Made by a program: the position numbers and the translations under genes
Notes under the pieces: model-generated
Seen by the model: the letters and a program-made list of their open reading frames with translations, nothing else
Told to the model about the DNA's origin: nothing
Databases searched by the model: none
Part shown: piece by piece, positions 12,601-27,600 of the stretch
Layout: each line of letters opens with the position of its first letter
Position numbering within the stretch: the stretch's first letter is position 1
Assembly (NCBI RefSeq): GCF_028389875.1
Contig: NC_084668.1
Location: 32,842,993-32,906,992, forward strand
Origin: Rhea pennata
Lineage: Eukaryota; Chordata; Aves; Rheiformes; Rheidae
Length of the DNA: 64,000 nt
Direction: 5' to 3'

Positions 12601-15600
12601 AAAGAAGAATGAATTTAAAAAGAAGAAAAGTACCAATTAATCATAATACATTTTCAATTTTGTAACCAGCCTTACTGTGTATTAATAATCTCTTAAAAAG
12701 ATCAGAACTGCTGTTGATGGCGAAGTAAAGAACTGATAGGCCAAAAAGAGCAGAACTGATTTAGTCATTCATCTACTCTTAATTCATTCTGACCTTCAGA
12801 ATATTTACAAACTAGTTTCTACACACAAAGAAAAAGGAGTCTTTCAAGAAGCTGATATGGTTTGGCTAGATTAATTCAACACTCTGAAGATGCAGTTCAG
12901 TCTGAGTCCCTATTTCGTTTAGATTTGTTATTTATAAATAAAATAATTTGACTAGTCTTCATACTGCTGTCTGTCATACACTAGAGACTTTCTAAAATAT
13001 ATCAGAATCAAAGCATCCTCCTAGGAAACTATGGAAGAGATGCTCTAACTCGAAGACAACTGAAATAACACAGCAGCAGCATGGATGCAGGAAGAAGTAC
13101 AGGGAACTTAAGTGCTCTGAACTACTTGTGCTTAAAGTAAAAGGCTATGTTTTTCAATTGCAGATAAACATTTCAATTGCAAGCATAATTTTTCATAAAA
13201 ATACCTCAGGAACTGCAGCTTCCACTAGAGAGAGAGGAGCAGGTATACATCCACCTTCCTGGGTAATCTCTATTGGCTGATAAATGACTTCAGATGGGTG
13301 CAGATAGAAGAACGAGGGTGAAGAGGCAGGAGACTGAAATAAAACATCACTACATATTTTTGTATTTTATTTATGTTTTAAAGAACATCGTGAGAGAAAT
13401 CCTAACACTTTTTAAAACTGACATTTACGCTCAAAATGGCAGAAACAGTAGTCTTTTTCTCTTGCAAAAAAGTTACACTACAAATCAGAGTATTCTGTTA
13501 AAAAAAAAAACACAGTATTTTTTGGTAATGCTTAGGCTTACCCACACATCTTTACCTATCCATGTATCGAAAACATTAAATTATATAATTTTCAAGGCAT
13601 TTTTAGTTTAGCCAGCTAGCTACCTGAACAGGTCTAGCATTTTTTTCTCCCTATACCCAGACATAAGAGTTCCCTGGAAGAATTAGTCAATTTGTTTCAC
13701 TGAAAAGGCTAACATGGAAGTCTAAGCACAGGACTGCAAGGTCTCACTGTTCAAGAAATCATCCTGCAGCAGGAGCTATGAACAAGGCATTCAAAGTTTA
13801 GAAGAGTATTATGACATTATTCATGTATAACAAATCTAACACAATTCAGCACCCATTTTTCAAAGCAGCAGACTGATTAACAGAGTGGAACTGACTCAAA
13901 TTGGACCAGGTTACCTGCTACTAAAGCAACGAGGACGTATAACGCTTGAGGCTTAAGGGCCTTAATGCTCCTTTTAACTTCAAACTCCTCAAATCCCTTG
14001 AACAACATGATTTCCATATTATGCTCCTCTGCTACAAAGATCACAAAATTGATAAAACCCACAAAAAGATGTCAGCAATTTCATGGTCTTCCTCCTATTG
14101 TGAGAGTCTTAAGCCCAATTTCACTGTTCCTGTGTGTCTGGATATTTCTGCTAAAACACTGAAAACATGACAGGCAGTATCAGTTAGAAAGCTAGTTCAC
14201 ACTCTTTTCTCCTATCAGGCAGTTACGCGGCAGTTTATCTGGTTTCTGAGAATTAGCATTTGCTCTTTTAACAGAAACTATCTGCTCTTCTGTAGCCAGA
14301 TATTTTGCTGGGGATAGGGAGAAAGATGCATTTTTAATAAAGAACTTAGATTTGATATGTCTATAAATGCTTTTTTATGTCCTCCACTGTATCAGTGTTA
14401 CAAGAGCACTGTTAAAACACAGCAACTAATATTTATCTCAATACTGTTGTAACTAATGGGAAACTGAATTTTATCATTTGATTTAAAGGCAAACTATTAC
14501 AAAAATTGGAAAAGTGCACTGTACCTTTAAACTAAATCCAAACTAACGGTAAAATACTGCAGCTGTGAACTGTATTTACCTGTGGAACACTCCACTGCCA
14601 CTGACTTGGAAGACACTGTGTTGGTGCCTACATTGAAGCAAGAAAAGATACTACTTTATATAATTAAGAATAAACTTATTCACACACCTTCCTAATATAC
14701 TGCAATCAACCCCCCCCTCCAAATCTTTATTCAAATCTTAATTAAAAAGAACCAAAATTAATTTTCATAAACTTGTCCCCCCCAGTAGCATAGGAATGTC
14801 CATCTTGTCAAATTCCACTCAGGCCTCTGTCTTGGGCATTTCTTAGCTACTAAAATAATGAAGTATTTAGGAAATGTGTTTAAGTGAGAAAAGAGAAGAT
14901 ACAAAATGTGATTAACTTTCCACTATACAAGAAAGACATGGACATACTGGAGAGTCCAGCAGTGGGCCACCAAGGTGAGGGGCTGGAGCACAAGACATAC
15001 CATGAAATTCTGAGAAGACTGGCTTTGTTCAGTCCTGAGAAGGCTAAAGCAGGAAAAGGGGTAATTATTGCCATCTATAACTTTCTAGTGAGAGGGCACA
15101 AAGACAACTGAACCAGATTCTTCTCAGAGGTGCTCAGAGAAGTACAGGAGTCAACAGACAAAGGCTGGAACATGGGTAATTCACATTAGATATAAGGAAA
15201 CAAATTTTTACCATCATAATATACAAACACTGGAAGAGGCTGTCCAGAAAAGTTGTGGAATCTCCATCGCTGGAGGGATTTAAAATTCAACTGGACAAGT
15301 TCCTGAGCAAGCTGATCTAACTGGTCCTGCTTTTAACGGGACGCTAAACCAGATGATAAAAATTAAGAGTAGTACTAAGCCAGTTGCCTAGCAATGCAAA
15401 AGAAAGTTTTAATTGATTCCACTTCCAGAAGTTAGACAGACAGGAGGAAATTCAATTCTTGGGAAAAGAAATTCTTCGATGAAATTAAAATCTGTTTAAT
15501 GTGACCATTTTGGACAGTCTTCTATTTGTTAAGAACAAACAGCGCTGAGACAGCATTGCAAATAAAACCGCAGGTTTGGAAGGAATCCTGATGCTCTGAA

Positions 15601-18600
15601 ACACATTTCAAACAGATACCTGATAATGATATGTAGGAGGCTGATAAACCGGTTGAGCTACCATCACTGGTGAACTGGAAACAGAGCGTGACTTAAAAAA
15701 AAAAAAAAAACAGAAAACAAACACAGTAAGTTAGAAGCCTTAATGCAGCAATTCCATAAATTTTCACTCCTGGTAAAAACAGACCTGAAGTACTATACGC
15801 TAAATAGTTGCTCCCTTTTGAAAACAGGCTTACTGAATTTAAATTACAGTTTGATTCTTCAAGACCACTAATTCCAAGGGTTCATTACTGATGCAGCAAG
15901 AGTCTTTAGCACATGTACTTACCCCTTTGCAAAAAGTACCTTTCTCTAAAGCAGTTCAGTTTTACAACTCAGGGCAACTTAAACTGTCACAGGTATGTTC
16001 CTACCCTCTCTGCAGCCTCAGGCCTATGCTCCTTTTCCCATTCCCTTCTTCTCACCAGCTCCAGCATTCATCTAATCTGGCAGTGACCCTGTTTAGGGAG
16101 GTAAACCAGCTGAAAACTTACCTGTTTTTTGTGGTGCTACATTAAGATCAGAGAAACACCACTGAAAAAAAGGGAGCAGAAACAAACGGCCAGGGTAGAG
16201 AACAACACAGGACCATGGACCCCTAGTTTTGATCTGTTAAAGGTACTTTAATAAGGTATAATTCCCTATCTCATGAAACTCTCTAATTCCTGCAAACATT
16301 TAAGAACAGCCCTAACACTACTCTAATTCATTATACTATAACTGTATACTATAGCACATAGTATAACTATAACATATACTACATATGAAAACAGGATGCA
16401 ACACAAAATAAAACATTAGAAAGTTGTCATGCAAAAAACTACAGTAAAAAAAGGTATTAGTATCTTTAGTATAGCTAACACTTTCTAAATGTTGCCATTT
16501 TAAAAAAATTCTTGATGTAGATACTTTCCTAACAATGAAAGTGAAGAATATGTAAATAACTGAGAACAAAATAGGCAGTACCATTTGCAGTTAGAAACAT
16601 CAAGCAGTTATGTTTGAAAGGTAAATGGACCTGGGCCAAGGCATGAGTGCCAAAGTTCAGTACAACACAGTAAAAATATTCATGACCTTTTCCAACAGAC
16701 AGTGTTTGAAGAAGTTCTATAAAACTACTGAGCATTAACAAAAATGCTTTCGAGAACACACAAAAAAGTGTTTATGCCTTTCCTCTGAAGCTGAGAAAGC
16801 ATTGCGAGGTTGTCAATCACAAATGTCATTCCTCATGAGAAGAGCAAAGAGCTTAAAAATTACAAAAGAAGTGATTAAAAGAGAAGTTAGTAAATCCTGA
16901 GAACAAGATTCTACAGTGTCAAAATAAACATCCACCATAATGGAATGATTACTGACTAACAAATAAAAAACAATAGCCTTTTCTAAAAGAGAGATGAGGG
17001 CAGCAACAGATTTCACTGAATTTGGATTTTGCATTCATACATACAGATAGTACATACAACCTCAGCCAATGCTGATTTTACAGAAATTGAGATGTACACT
17101 CTGCAGAACCCATCAGTCTTTTAATCCTTCCCTCTTAAAAAAAGCTAAAGTCACTGACAATCCTTTTCTCCCTGACAAATAACATCAAACATTTCATTTA
17201 CTGCAGTACCTTCCTCCTAAAGTAAGCGTACTCTTGAAAAATATATGTAAGATTACAGGATGACTCAATTTTAGTTTTGCTTTGTTGATTCAGTATTTCA
17301 TTTTCCTTCCATTCTCAATATAATAGTTATTGCAGCCAAGAACTACATATGCATAGAGGAATAATAATGAAGCCAATGAAAGGTCATAAGGACCAGCTCC
17401 TCCATATTAGTAAATAAACTTCCCCTGGAGCAGGGACTCCACTAATTCCAAAATATCCTTTAACCAGAAAATGGTATCAAAGAAAAGCCCCCTGCAGAAA
17501 AACAATAATCTTAAGCAATATCAAAAAACACAAAAAAAGAATGGACTAAAAGAAGGAAGCTATTTAGGCATCAGACAAAAGGGTATAGCTGCAGAAGCTG
17601 GAAGCAACAGGGACCTGTAAATCTTGGACTAATCCTAGTCCACAGAAAAGCAAATATACAAAAATAATTACTTACAGGCCATGGCTGTGGAACAGAAGCA
17701 ATTTCGGGAGTATGAAAATAAGCCACTCCATTGTGGTAAGTATAAGGATATCCAGTTGAAGTAGTTAGGTACATTGTTCCAGCTGCTGGCATTACACTTG
17801 ACCCTGAAATTAGAATTTTTAAAACAGCTGATTTACTAATAAGATATTATTTTTAAATGTGTAGATCATATAAAAAGAATTCTGATCTTCAGAGAATCAA
17901 AATTGACACCCAAAGGAAAGAGCATGGGGGCAGAGTGTGCCTAGTGCTATCTCAGTTCCCTCTCAAACACAGAATCCTGAAAGCAGATGGTCACAGGATA
18001 ACACAGGTAGATGGAAAGGAGTGCAAAAGATGACATGCATGTCAGTTACTAAACAAAGACAACTCCAATTACCAGTAAATTTATGGTTTTTTAATCTTCA
18101 AATGTCCACAGGTACCTTCAAATTGTGGGAGATTTTCATTGGTAACCTCCATATATGAATATTTAGCTGAAACAGGATCCAAGCACTAGAAACAACAGAA
18201 GGATTTCATTACAAAATGCAGCCTGGTTCCTCAATGCACAAAGATTGTGTGTTTCTGCAATCGTACATTGCCTAGTAAAAGTTAGAAATGGTATCTAGAT
18301 ATGAGCAAGAAGGACACTGTCTGTAACGCTGCCACTGCTGCATGGGCTGTAACTGAGTATGGTCTGATCCCAAAGCAGAGTTCCAACTTCACAGCCCTAT
18401 AGCAAGTACTGATGTTCAAATTAAGGGACTTTCACCCCATAAAGAGGTAATTTAACTTTCTCACATATTGCCCTGAGGATCATCTAGAGTTTGTCTGTCT
18501 GGACTGAAAAAACAAAAACAAAACCATGTTTCTCTAGAATCTTCATATCAAACATGAAGACAAGTTTCAGTTCCAAATATGAGAGACTTGAGGGGGGAGG

Positions 18601-21600
18601 TAAAAAAAAACAGTAAAAACAGATCAAATTCTGTAACTGAAATAGGAAGTAAAAAGTTACATACCACAGAAATACTCAGAAGAATACAATACAAAGATCA
18701 TTGAACAGTCGTCAGTTTTCTCATGTTCCTTCCAAAGGAAACTGTCACCAGGAAATGCCATTTTATGTACAGGGACAACACAGAAGAGATGACTACAATG
18801 CTAAGTGGAGAACCAAGAAGGTCCCACTATGATTCAAGGCCCTTTAAGGATGGTGATAGTGTTCGACTCCCACCATAGTCTGAAGACCCCTGGATACAAT
18901 AAACAGAAGCACTATACATTGGAAAGTCATGTGCTAAGATGACCCATGTCAGGTTAACTTTAAAACAGACCTGAGAAAAATTAGAGTACTAGCTATCAGT
19001 ATTTGAAATGAGGCAAAACCAACAGGATCCCCTAGCCAAAAATCCTGTCCACTATGCTAAAGACATTGCACAGAACGTTTTGCTGCTGTTGAAGATCTCC
19101 CTTGCAAAAGGAAAGGCAACATGCTCCATAAAGCCCAATAACCCATTGTGATAGAAAAACCAAACAATCTGTGAGAGCTATTAAAATTCTCCCAGCTCAT
19201 AACAATTAATTATTCTTCTTCCAGTTGTTTAGGTTTGATTTGTACTTCTCAGCTTTTAGAATGCCCATTTTCACGGTCCTTGGTGCTAGGGAAAAGCAAA
19301 CAGGGACTGATGCTCCTGGCCCATGGTAAGACAAAAGCAGATACTCTTACGGCTTTCTCTTCAACTCTGGGTGCCACAGAATGAGTCAAAAGTTTGAACT
19401 TTAACTTACAGGTGAAAGAGTGCGTTTCTAAGTCAAGACAGACTTTTATTCTTTTTGCCCTCACTTGCACTAAATAGAAAAAGTGGTATAAAAATCTCTC
19501 CTTCTCAGATGCTGTCTTCTCTTCCCTGGCAACCTGAAACAGCACAACCACCACAGGTGTGCTGACTGGAGGCCTCTTTTCTGTAATCTGCGAAACTTCC
19601 CAAAGGGCAGGGTGGTAGCCTTAGAACCCTTAAATTCATGGATTGAATGTAGTTGAACTGTTTTGTTTTTGTTTTTTTAAAAAAGCACTATTCAAAAGCC
19701 TGTGAGGAATAGCAATACTTAAACATCGATTTTCTATCCACTCTAGATTAAAGACATGAGATATTAGATACCTAAGACCAAAGACTTTCTTTCTTTATTC
19801 CTACTCCCTCCTAAACTGAAGCTTAGGATATCTCATCCCAACCTTAGGGCAGGTGCTTGCTCCCACCAAGATAAGAAAAATGGAAATACTGCCTGTGCCT
19901 GCCGGTCACAGCCTTGATAAACTATCTGTCACTGACTTGATTCTTACACCTGCTTTTGTGACCATCAAGGAAGATGCAGGAAAATGAGAAACTCATATAC
20001 TTGCTAAGTCCAACTTGCAGAGGCAACAAAGGATAGGGGCTCCTCACCATGAATCTAGGTAACTGCTGGTGACTGAGCTGAGAAACCAAAAAAGAAAAAA
20101 ATCACTCCACTGGATAGAACATACTATTTTAGTATCAGATGTACACAGTGTTTATTATGAAAACAACGATCCTCCCAACTTGCTCAAATCTTAGCACAAA
20201 AGGTAATGTGATGGCACAGACCTGAATATTGTAAAACTTAGTATTAGAGGAAGACAGGTGCTAGATTCCAGTTGGGCTAGAGACGACAGCAATAAATGAG
20301 ACTATTAAGGAGATTATCCTTCAACTCTACTAAATACAATAGAGCCCCAGTTCCACAGTGGTATTTATGAGTCTAGGTTTTCTGGTTTCACAAACCTCAG
20401 AAGGAGCTGCAGTAACACAAAGTATCGTAGTGATTAGGTTAGCGGGCTGAGCATGAGAGCAAATATACTGAAATCAGATCCTGAGATACGTTCCTAGATG
20501 CCTGTCTGATTGTGTATCATGTATCTATCCTAGGCTTGAACAAGAGGTGGCAGAGTCAGCTGGTGCTGACTACAAGAACAGAGATGTCAGGAGGACAGAG
20601 TAGCTGCCTTCAGAATGTATTTTTGAAAGATTTTTTTCCTCGTTCCTTAGGTTCCAGGCTTAAAATGCAGTCAGTGATACACCCCTCTTCTAATCAATAC
20701 ACACATTCAGCATGAGAATCACAGGACGGAAGCACCACTAGACTTCAAAAAAATCTGGCAATGCAATGAAGAAGTCCAAGTCAGAGATGGACAAGGAAAC
20801 AAAGTACAGCAGAAGACATGAGCAACACATTTATGATGACAGAGCAGAGATCATGCTGAATAATTTCTAAAGCAAAGAAACTAGAAAGTTGGAACAGTGC
20901 TCCATTTCCCCTGGGCAAATGCTACCTTACATGCTTACAGGAAAGAAGGGCATACCTATACATATGAGGAGAAAGGAGTGGGAAATATTTTCTGTCTCGA
21001 GTGAAAAATGAGTCTACACCAACATCACTAATATCTAAAGACTTCTTCTCATCAATAAAGTGACCATATCAACAACTAAAGAAATTTTTAAAATCAAACT
21101 AAAATTCTTCAGTATAGTCCTCAATTGGAAGATGAGCAAAGGTTTATTTCAACTCTTTCAAGCTATACCAAAAACAAATACTGAAGGTGAAGTATAAGTT
21201 AAGTTTCAGATATATAGCCCTTACTGAAGAATAACAGAACAGCATGCACAGCTCTGTCGAAAAACTGTTAGATGGTAAAAACTGGTGATCTACATTCTGA
21301 ATTTTCAGAGCATATAAGAGAGACAAAATATCTCCCTGGCATGAGGGGAGGGCCTCTTTCCTAGAAGAACATCTGTACAACACAAAGGTCTCCCACAGAA
21401 GCACATCTTACCACTACTTACCCAAAACAAAGAACAGCCACATGACAAAGAAAACTTATCAATATTCCTCTTACATAAGTGTTCAGCCTATGTAGCTTTT
21501 TGCCAGAGAAGGAATGCATAGCCATTATCTTACAGCAAAGAACTCTTAAGAACTGAGTAGTGATTGCAACCACCCATTCCTTACAGTTTTTACTGTAGAA

Positions 21601-24600
21601 AGAAAGGTAAAACAGTCCTGACAGATTCTGCTCATAAAAAAACCCACAAAAAACAAAAAACAGTATCAACCCAATCAACCAACAAGCAAAATCCCCTTTA
21701 TTCTGCAGAATCTGTGAGGACAGTCTTTCTAAGTGTTTAAAGCTCTGCCTGTCAACTGTAAGCGGCATGCTGTCATTCAAGAGAGAAATTTCCATTGAGC
21801 TTGTTCTTAGATACATAATTTTTTCCAAGAAAGGATGTAAAGAACACATTAAAAGAGACTAAGGAACCAAAGACATCTATCTGTTTCTTAAGACATTTCC
21901 CCTGGTAGCTATTTACTTCCTCTACTGAATATTCTAAGATAATGTCATGCACAGCACTACTGAAGTGCAAGACTGGGCACATTCTGGTCAAAAATTTATA
22001 TTTATAATCACACTTACATACATAACATACAAATGTAAGTGAAAATACATACGAGGAATCCCTATTTGCTGTTTTCTTATTGCTGGACCAATATTCAATT
22101 TCTTATCCTTATAATTAAGTTTTTCAGCCTAGAATAAAAAAAAAAAAGGCATTCAGTATTTGTATTTTCTACATATATTTAGGCACCCAAAAAATGAAAA
22201 TCAAAAGTAGATAAGCCACCTAGCAGGTTTTATCCCCTTGCCTTTTATTTACAGTGCACCTGAAAACCCCAAAAAAGGAACAGCCCCTTTTCTATCCTAA
22301 TCTTAGACTTCATGTAATCAAAAGTAATCATCAGTAATTTCAAAAATTGTTTACTCCAAATGGAGCCTCCTGACTAACAATGATAACTATAATTGTTAGA
22401 TTTTAGTTTTACATTTGTCCTCATGCAATCATGTATTTAATGTTTTTATAAAAGTTTGTGTAAACAAACTGGTAATTTCAAGTACAAAAATTAAATTTAA
22501 TTTTTATGACTGTGACATTTTTTACAAAAGATGACAGCAACAAATAAATATATAGAAAGGACCAGATTATAAGGGCTGAATGTAGAAATATTCATATTCA
22601 CTTAGGACTGCCTTAAAACTTATTTGTATCCAGACTGACAAAATATAAAAGCAAGCCAGAAAAAAAGATACCAGTAAAGTTAAACTACAGTAGAAGAACT
22701 AAAAAATTACTAGCTACAGAACAGTAAAATTACATTCTCCTCTAATCCTTTTGCATATAACAGAAAGCAAATGTCACGTACATCCTGTAAATAAAACAAA
22801 AATCTTGCTTTGATTTTAAGCTCAAAATAAGTACACTACTTGCTAATACAATGGGAAGAGAGAGGGCAAATAAGCAGGGTTTTTTAAGTTGTCAGAATCT
22901 CTTTATTACTGCTATGTAAAACCCAAAAGAATAAGCAAGTCTACTCCCCTGAATAGTTACATAAGAGAGAATGTATGCAAAACATTACCATGTTACAGTA
23001 AGTTTTCAGTTAGAACTATAATCAAAATACTTTCTTCATTTGGGCCCAATTTAGCAAAATGCTTAAATATCTGTGTGTAATGCAAAGTCGCACCTTTGGG
23101 ATTAAAAATTAGAAAGAGGATAAACTATTGTGTTGAATTTAGGAAGAGGATAAACTATTGTGTTGAATTTGTGTCTTATTTGTAAGTATTAACCAGGGCA
23201 TAAATACCTAATATACATGGAGCAACCTCCCGAAAGATAGAATCAGTAAGGTTGGAAGGGACCTCTGGAGATCGTCTAGTCCAACCTCCCTGCTCAGCAG
23301 GGTCACCTAGAGCATGTTAGACAGGGTTGCGTCCAGGCAGGCCTTGAAGATCTCCACAGAAGGAGACTCTACAACCTCTCTGAGCAACCTGTCCCAGTGC
23401 TCCATCACTCTCACAGGGAAGAAATTCCCCCTCACGGTCAGACGGAACTGCCTGTGGTTCAATTTCTGCCCTTTGCCTCTTGTCCTGTCACATGGGACAA
23501 CTGAAAAGAGTTTGTCCTGAAAAGAGTTTGTCCCCGTCCCCCTGACACCCTCCCTTCGGGTACTTGTACACATTGGTAAGATCCCCCCTCAGTCTTCTCT
23601 TCCCCTGGCTGAAGAGGCCCAGCTCTCGCAGCCGTTCCTTATAGGGCAGATATGGACTCTGGACTCTCTCCAGTAGCTCCATGTCTCTCTTGTCCTGGGG
23701 TGCCCAGAACTGGACACAATACTCGAGATGAGGCCTCCTCAGGGCTGATAGAGGGGCAGGATCACCTCCCTTGACCTGCTGGCAACACTCTTCCTAATGC
23801 AGATGAACATTTCAGTCAAACTGCTTCCTCGGACAGGCTACAAGAAGATCCTTCCCAAACACAATCCTTTTCATTATGTGATCCATCAGAATTTAGATTG
23901 CTTTTATATACATACACATATATGTATATGATTCTCAGTTAAGAGAAATACCCCATTGCTGTAGACTTCTTTGAAGCACCTAACATAGCACTGCATGAGA
24001 AATTACAACTGATTCTAGAGAAAATGGGGATTAATCGGAAAAGCTGTGAAGGGTAGAAGTATCATTAGAAGCGATAGTATCTGGCTGGAAAGAGGAGGCT
24101 GGTAAAACTCCAAGGTCTGTTCTTCAGACTCATCCAATTTAATACTTTTATCATAGATTGCAACATAAAAAATAGAAAATTCTGAAGAAATTACTGATGA
24201 TACAAAAGCAGGAGGCAAAAATCAATGCAGAGAATGATCAGACTATCATACAAAAAGTACAGGATGATCTTGAAGACACCAGTAATGTAAGTGAGATGAA
24301 ATTCAATAGTACAAAATGAAAGATCATTCATTTCAAGCAAAAAAAAAATAAATAAAGGTTGGGAACTCATCAACTGAAAATGTCTGAGAAAGACATAGAT
24401 ACTAATTGACTGTGTAACGAATATGAGATAGCAGTATTATGCATTGGTGAAAAAGGTGATAAAATGGTAGGATGTCTAAGTCAAGGTACTTTCAGTAGAC
24501 AAAAAAAAAAAAGTATCATTGAAAGAGGTACCAGTAAGGCTTCACTTGCAAGAGAGGAAAAATATTAAACCTTTTTCAAAATGGTCTTCAGAATCATTGG

Positions 24601-27600
24601 TACTCTCCTAGTTCACAGGAGAGACTGACTACAAAATCTGGTAAAGAAAAACAGGTGACTCAGGAAGTTCTGTCCTGTTTTCTTTCTCTTTTCTTCTAGC
24701 TTCATAGACTCATGTTTTTCAAAACACTCATGAAGATTTCATTTTAAAATGTCCCAACTTTTTTTAATTTAATATGTGAAATCTCAACATCGGTTCAGTT
24801 TTTCCACATTTGAAACAGCTTTATTCTTGGGAAAGCACAATTTGCAAGTCTCAGGTACTATTTCCCATTTTTCTTCCAGATACCTTCATGCATATAAATA
24901 GGACCTGACTGACAAACCTATCCAATCAATTCCAGTCAGACCGTGGAACAAAGATTTTCAAAAATGAGTAACTGAAAAGCTAACCTACAACATTGTCTCA
25001 AGAAAGATTCTAGAAAGAACATTAAGATATTCATCTAGCTAAGTGTAGAAGCAACAACTGTGTGACATAAAATGAGCTTCACTATTTAAAATGTCTCAAG
25101 TGAATCTAATTATTCCTGAGGAGAGTGACGTCAGCTCTAACAACCACATAAAAAAGACAGCAGTCATCTTTCCCATCTCTGCACAAAATCTTTGCAGGGA
25201 TGAATTTTCTATTGAAGCAAATCAGGCAATTATGAAGGATAAAGATTAATTAGCATGCACTAGAACTACTACTTTATGGAGTATGTAAAGGATGAGAAAC
25301 TAAAGAATGTTTGCTAAAACCTAGAGCTCAACTATGAAGCAGCAAGTCCCTTCTCTAGTTTAGAAAGTCTCAGCACAAATCTTCTCTTAGATTTATCTGA
25401 GCCATTGCCTTAACTATGTGGGATGAAGAAGGCAGAATCTCATCTTCAAATTCAATCTGGCAAACATAGGACCAAGTTACTGAGTGACTAATACGAAATG
25501 AAGTATTTCACTTAAGAGATAATTGTAACAAGAAATACTACTTACCTCTTGTAAAATCTTTTGTGCATCTTCTTGGGTTTCGAAAGTGATGAAGCCATAC
25601 CTAAATAAAAATTATACGAGCTGAGTCTCTGGAGTTCATATTTTCATATTTCTATTGCCTATTAATACTTATATATAGTACAAATGACTACTTATTTATT
25701 TTAAAGATCGTAAAAGCAACTGCAATCCTAATTTAACATCCTTGTTATAATCTTTCTTCTGATATGTTTAAGTACCTGATCATATGCTATTGTTTCCTTG
25801 CAGTGAATAGGTAGCTCAGTCAAATAGCTACTCAAAACATTGTGTATTATCTTCATTATTCAGTGTATGCCTGTATGTCTTTAGTTCTTTCATTTCTATT
25901 AGACAAAGAGAGATTTTGATCCTACGCCCTCATTAGTTACAGGTGTCCAAGACGAGACACTTAGAATACATTTTTTTTTATTATACAGTACTTCATAGCT
26001 TCACAGCATTGCTCCCATCAACTTCAGTAACATCTGTGAATGCTCCACAGTTCCACAAGTACTATCCATTATATTAAATTGGGTCCTCAGAGAAAGCACA
26101 GAGATAGCGTTCATCTGTGAATTATTCTTGCATATGACATGATTAGCATTGAATAATGCTAATAACAGTGCACTCAAGGACAAAGCAGTCTTATACTTTA
26201 TGACAAAGTACATCTCTTTCATCATTCCCCTTCTAACTGCTGCAACAAATCAGACTGGTTATTTCTACACTGAACTCCTGCTGTACCCAAACCACGCAAT
26301 TCATTCCTGGGGAAATCTACACCAATGGATGTGGTAGTAAACTGAAAAATAGAAGTATTTAATAAAAATAGGTAACTTAATGTTCTATTAAGAATGTGAG
26401 AGATGCATACAAAAAATCTGAAAGTTCTTCAAAATGAACTTGAATGCCCTAAATTTCAACAAAGCTTTCAAGAAAAACTTTAAATAATTTTGTGCGCATG
26501 ATTTCTTAGGTTTGTGTGCTCATTTCTTAGGGTAAGACTACAGGAGCTACTAAAAAGGCCTCCGTCATTCCAGTCTGCAGATCAGGTTTCGCAATACGTA
26601 CTATCATTCCTTGTGAGTATTTTCATGTCCATTTTAGTAAACAGATTCAGTAACTCTGACTAGTTATATTACTAAACCTCTGGGCCTTTACTATATTGCC
26701 TTCTTTAACCAAGTCTGGAAATCTTTCCACACCCAAAGACCACAGAAGTTAGGATCTTACCCATAAAGATTTTCTATTCTATATGCTATCTGGACAATAA
26801 ACTAATAACACATAATTACACAGAAAGTTAGGAATAAGTTTTGTAAATCATTTGTCGAACATAAGTTTATCAAGCCTGTGCTTGGATTTCAGAAAAAAAA
26901 AATCATTGAAAGCAATTATTTTCTGACATCTTTGTTGCAAAATGCCTATTGGCAATCACAACTGTGTAATAACTGGGTATTCTTGGATTATTTTATTATA
27001 TGGTTGTGTACGCTGCCAGTCTTAAATACTGTTTTGAATTTAGCAGAAAGGTAGGGGGGCTTGAGCACACAACCAAGACCAGGATGACCAGGTCACGGGA
27101 ACATGCCATGTAAGTATATTCTATGAAGGTAAGACCTGCAGCTCAGCACGCTAGTTACTGATATATATTATCTGCTGCCAGCACTAAAATTATGAGATAC
27201 AGACATCATGCACAGACTTTCTGCTCTGAAGAGCTCTTCCAAATTAAGAGAATATACTTTAAAGGCAAAAATTTTCATGCATACACTTTTTTGTTTCAAT
27301 TCTCTTTCCATTAGATTTCTGTTGTAGAACTGTTCCATGTACTGCTCACTTTCCTTCACCATTTTCTGGGTTCTAACAGTGACCTTATTCCCCAGCCAAC
27401 CTTCATCTTTCCCAGATTTACTCTTCGGCTTTTTTCTCATCATTTATTTCCAGTCTTAGTCCCCTTCTCTGCAGTCATGACTCATTCTAAAATTTGTCCC
27501 CTGAGCTCTTGTCCCCAGACAAGATTACACAAAGTAATCCCAATTCTTCCCCTCTACTCCACCACAATCAGATGTCTCTCACTTCTTCCTTTCTCAGACA

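Larger units (their letters stand above)
22129..25545 (-). other. BOLL: BOLL intron 4 with two CR1 insertions
   Basis: A GTAAGT...TCTAG intron. It contains a 30-bp tandem duplication (23111-23170), a younger truncated CR1 (23236-23800) and an ancient CR1-like fossil (about 24100-24560). Confidence 0.75.

Noticed and set aside
21418..21849. A 143-codon minus-strand open frame in BOLL intron 5
   Set aside because: The length is within chance for 64 kb in six frames. No domain, acceptor/donor pair or start context was recognised.
23307..23682. Independent small genes at 23.3-23.7 kb
   Set aside because: These frames encode the end of CR1 ORF2 (the same peptides occur in the 59 kb element) and belong to the retroposon.
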